Positions 5,662-7,109 of a stretch of DNA of 7,109 bases are shown here, piece after piece. The notes below the pieces were generated by a model, which worked only from the letters and a program-made list of their open reading frames with translations, was not told where the DNA came from and did no database searches. Each line of letters starts with the position of its first letter. Within the stretch, counting starts at the first letter, position 1. Position numbers and translations under genes: made by a program. Source of the DNA: Bog-159 sp035541265 (GTDB taxonomy: Bacteria; Acidobacteriota; Terriglobia; Bryobacterales; Bryobacteraceae); the NCBI GenBank assembly GCA_035541265.1, contig DATKNQ010000155.1:1-7109 (forward strand), in the 5' to 3' direction.

Positions 5662-6738
5662 TTAGCGGCGGGCCGTCGCGGCCGCTGGCTTTGTCACGGG
5701 CGCAGGGGGCGGGTCGGGCGCGGCCTTCGGCTCCGCCTCCGGCTTCAGCAGGCCGAGTTGCCGCCGCAGTTCCGTATCGATCGCCTGGCGGATGTCCGGA
5801 TTGTCCTTCAGGAACTGGCGCGCGTTTTCGCGGCCCTGCCCGATGCGGTCGCCCTTGTAGCTGAACCAGGAGCCGCTCTTCTCCACCAGGTTCTGCGCCA
5901 CACCCAGGTCGATCAGGTCGCCTTCCTTCGAAATGCCCTCGCCGTAGATGATGTCGAATTCCGCCTCGCGGAACGGCGACGCCACTTTGTTCTTAACCAC
6001 CTTCACCTTGGTGCGGTTGCCGACCACCGACTCGCCATCCTTGATGGCCGCGATGCGGCGGATATCCACGCGGATCGAGGCGTAGAATTTCAACGCGCGG
6101 CCGCCGGTGGTGGTTTCCGGATTGCCGAACATCACACCGATTTTTTCGCGAATCTGGTTGATGAAGATCAGGCAGGTCTTGGAGCGCGCGACCACGCCGG
6201 TGAGTTTGCGCAGCGCTTGCGACATCAACCGCGCCTGCACGCCCATGTGACTGTCGCCCATCTCGCCATCCAGCTCAGCTTTGGGCACCAGCGCCGCGAC
6301 CGAGTCCACCACCAGCACATCGATCGATCCGGAAGCGATCAGCGCGCCGGTGATCTCGAGGGCCTGTTCGCCGTAGTCGGGCTGCGACACCAGCAGGTTG
6401 TCGACATCCACGCCGAGCTTGCGTGCGTACGCCGGATCGAGCGCGTGCTCCACGTCGATGAAGGCCGCAATGCCGCCCTTCTTCTGGGCTTCCGCCACCA
6501 CTTGCAGTGCGATGGTGGTTTTGCCGGAGGATTCCGGACCGAAGATTTCGATGACTCTGCCGCGCGGGAAGCCGCCCACGCCGAGAGCCGCGTCCAGCGA
6601 AATCGAGCCCGTCGAGATCACCGATACCGGAACGATGGCGTCCTTGGATCCCAGACGCAGGATCGAGCCCTTGCCAAACTGCTTCTCGATCTGGCTCAGG
6701 GCATTCTCTAAAGCGCGCGCGCGCTCTTTTTCATCCAT
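5662..6738 (-). CDS. recA: RecA recombinase
   Basis: The 358-residue product is a full-length RecA, which forms filaments on single-stranded DNA, drives strand exchange and stimulates LexA self-cleavage. Visible marks are an N-terminal oligomerisation helix, Walker A GPESSGKTT (67-75), the catalytic region IDVEHALDP (94-102), Walker B VLVVDSVAAL (141-150), loop L1 with GDSHMG (161-166), loop L2 with NQIREKIGVMFGNPETTTGG (194-213), and the C-terminal domain with the KEGDLIDLG turn (271-279). The last 27 or so residues are Pro/Ala-rich and end in ARR, unlike the acidic tail of E. coli RecA. The ATG is at 6738; GGAG at 6749-6752 is 10 nt upstream. Its 3' end faces the peptidase gene across 2 bp, and no recX follows. 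A promoter-like TGGTACAAT is upstream. Confidence 0.99.
   Translation of the reverse strand: MDEKERARALENALSQIEKQFGKGSILRLGSKDAIVPVSVISTGSISLDAALGVGGFPRGRVIEIFGPESSGKTTIALQVVAEAQKKGGIAAFIDVEHALDPAYARKLGVDVDNLLVSQPDYGEQALEITGALIASGSIDVLVVDSVAALVPKAELDGEMGDSHMGVQARLMSQALRKLTGVVARSKTCLIFINQIREKIGVMFGNPETTTGGRALKFYASIRVDIRRIAAIKDGESVVGNRTKVKVVKNKVASPFREAEFDIIYGEGISKEGDLIDLGVAQNLVEKSGSWFSYKGDRIGQGRENARQFLKDNPDIRQAIDTELRRQLGLLKPEAEPKAAPDPPPAPVTKPAAATARR
5664..5686. repeat. Inverted repeat at the junction of convergent genes
   Basis: AGCGGC (5664-5669) and GCCGCT (5681-5686) form a perfect 6-bp stem with an 11-nt loop, overlapping the recA stop codon and its last codons. Neither strand shows a real T-run after the stem, so it is not a standard intrinsic terminator. 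It could still contribute to 3'-end formation where the two transcripts meet, or be chance in GC-rich coding DNA. Confidence 0.3.
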
Positions 6739-6748
6739 GAAAGGAAAA

Positions 6749-6752
6749 CTCC
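6749..6752 (-). promoter_or_regulatory. Ribosome binding site GGAG of recA
   Basis: On the minus strand GGAG is followed by 10 nt and then the recA ATG at 6738. The spacing is slightly long but it is the only purine-rich site near the start, and it lies in the 5' leader predicted from the -10 element at 6774-6782. Confidence 0.5.
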
Positions 6753-6773
6753 GTAAGATGGGGTTGAAAGCTC

Positions 6774-6782
6774 ATTGTACCA
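6774..6782 (-). promoter_or_regulatory. recA extended -10 promoter element TGGTACAAT
   Basis: Read on the minus strand this is TG-G-TACAAT, fitting the extended -10 form TGnTATAAT. The predicted transcript start is near 6767, giving a leader of about 29 nt containing the GGAG site. A TTGAGA lies further upstream (6804-6809) but 24 bp from the -10, too far for a standard -35. The nine bases are identical to those before the lipoprotein gene at 3910-3918. Confidence 0.55.
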
Positions 6783-6799
6783 GTGGCGGCCCCTCTCCA

Positions 6800-6807
6800 G
6801 AGATCTC
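6800..6807. promoter_or_regulatory. 8-bp palindrome GAGATCTC upstream of the recA -10
   Basis: This perfect palindrome sits about 33-40 bp upstream of the predicted recA transcript start, where a repressor or activator could contact the promoter. By eye I see neither an E. coli-type CTG-N10-CAG nor a Bacillus-type GAAC-N4-GTTC LexA box between recA and the next gene. This palindrome is therefore a weak candidate for a lineage-specific operator, and it may be chance. Confidence 0.25.
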
Positions 6808-6841
6808 AACTTTTTTACGTGAGCCTGGCGCTTCCGTGCCG

Positions 6842-6872
6842 CCTGCCGGGCGGGCCGAAGGCAGGGCCTGCC
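6842..6872. repeat. GC-rich inverted repeats in the divergent intergenic region
   Basis: CCTGCC occurs at 6842-6847 and 6867-6872, with GGCAGG at 6860-6865 between them. GGCAGG can pair with the right copy (1-nt gap, a near-perfect 13-bp DNA palindrome) or with the left copy (12-nt loop, a hairpin). CCCGGG follows at 6876-6881. The cluster lies just upstream of the TATAAT at 6887. It could be a dispersed REP-like element or a regulatory site. Confidence 0.4.
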
Positions 6873-6886
6873 CCACCCGGGCTGGC

Positions 6887-6892
6887 TATAAT
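6887..6892 (+). promoter_or_regulatory. -10 element TATAAT for the right-edge gene
   Basis: This perfect -10 hexamer is preceded by TGGC. The predicted start of transcription is near 6899, next to AGGA (6899-6902), which is 6 nt before ATG 6909. No good -35 is seen. The hexamer overlaps an in-frame ATG at 6891, which would therefore not be in the transcript. Confidence 0.5.
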
Positions 6893-6908
6893 GAATCCAG
6901 GAACTCAA

Positions 6909-7109
6909 ATGGCGTCCCGCCTTCTCGCTTTGCTGCTTCTCCCGGCGCTGGTGCTCACGGCCGCCAAGAAAACAGTCTCCACCGCCAGTGGCGACAACGA
7001 CGACATGGTCCTTACCGCCACGCTGCACATCGATCCGGAGGACATCAAAGAGATGGTCGGCTCCGATCTGGAAGGCCACTTCGTGATTGCCGAAGTGAAG
7101 GTCGAGCCC
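6909..7109 (+). CDS. Probable secreted protein, 3' end outside the window
   Basis: An open frame of 67 codons runs to the right edge with no stop. The N-terminus is a clear signal-peptide type: one Arg, then a Leu-rich core (LLALLLLPALVL, residues 5-16), then T-A-A, with possible cleavage near residue 18 or 19. The mature part begins K-K-T-V and continues with strand-like and acidic stretches (MVLTATLHIDPEDIKEMVGS, 33-52). I do not recognise the family. ATG 6909 is preferred because AGGA lies 6 nt before it and a TATAAT lies further upstream; the in-frame ATG at 6891 would add MNPGTQ but overlaps that hexamer. It is divergent from recA, with about 170 bp between the start codons. Confidence 0.65.
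   Translation, partial: MASRLLALLLLPALVLTAAKKTVSTASGDNDDMVLTATLHIDPEDIKEMVGSDLEGHFVIAEVKVEP

Noticed and set aside
4954..6711. 585-codon open frame on the + strand across the peptidase gene and antisense to recA
   Set aside because: Its protein is compositionally biased (Arg, Ala, His) and overlaps two firmly identified genes. Long antisense open frames are expected in GC-rich coding DNA.
6891..6908. ATG 6891 as start of the right-edge gene
   Set aside because: It overlaps the TATAAT hexamer and has no ribosome binding site; ATG 6909 has AGGA at good spacing and begins the signal peptide cleanly.
6708..7079. 123-codon minus-strand open frame upstream of recA
   Set aside because: It runs through the recA promoter region and opposite the right-edge gene with its signal peptide; the protein has no recognisable features.
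1..7109. CRISPR array, tRNA, rRNA, transposase or phage genes
   Set aside because: No regularly spaced repeats, cloverleaf-like sequences or transposase motifs were seen anywhere in the window.

Overview
The window is a GC-rich, gene-dense bacterial chromosome segment with no mobile element, CRISPR array, tRNA or rRNA that I can see. Its content suggests an Acidobacteriota genome of the Solibacter/Bryobacter type. The grounds are the tandem secretin-N-like repeat protein at the left edge, the style of the unknown 181-residue protein, the Pro/Ala-rich lipoprotein, and a RecA with a Pro/Ala-rich tail. This placement is inference from recall of such genomes; no phylogenetic computation was possible.

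Left part (1-3902, + strand). The 3' end of a repeat protein truncated by the window is followed, after 42 bp, by a likely three-gene operon. It holds an unrecognised 181-aa protein with a C-terminal hydrophobic segment, a zinc-free quinone oxidoreductase (qor type) overlapping it by ATGA, and, 7 bp later, a complete membrane sensor histidine kinase (two membrane segments, Cache-like sensor, HAMP, PAS, HisKA, HATPase). No response regulator is present in the window.

Middle part (3903-5659, + strand). A promoter-like extended -10 (TGGTACAAT), lying inside a perfect 6-bp inverted repeat, precedes a lipoprotein gene. The lipoprotein has a long Pro/Ala linker and a helical C-terminus. It overlaps by 8 bp an M24-family Xaa-Pro peptidase that probably starts at TTG.

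Right part (5660-7109). recA lies on the minus strand, convergent with the peptidase gene with only 2 bp between stop codons. A roughly 170-bp divergent intergenic region carries a recA -10 element identical to the one before the lipoprotein gene, an 8-bp palindrome, and GC-rich inverted repeats. It also holds a TATAAT serving a + strand gene for a probable secreted protein that runs off the window.

Functionally this is mostly housekeeping (recombination and repair, dipeptide turnover, redox) plus one signalling protein. I did not find a convincing new multi-gene system. The most interesting items are small-scale: shared promoter motifs, palindromes around them, a possible leaderless GTG start, tandem secretin-N-like repeats, and one unknown protein family.
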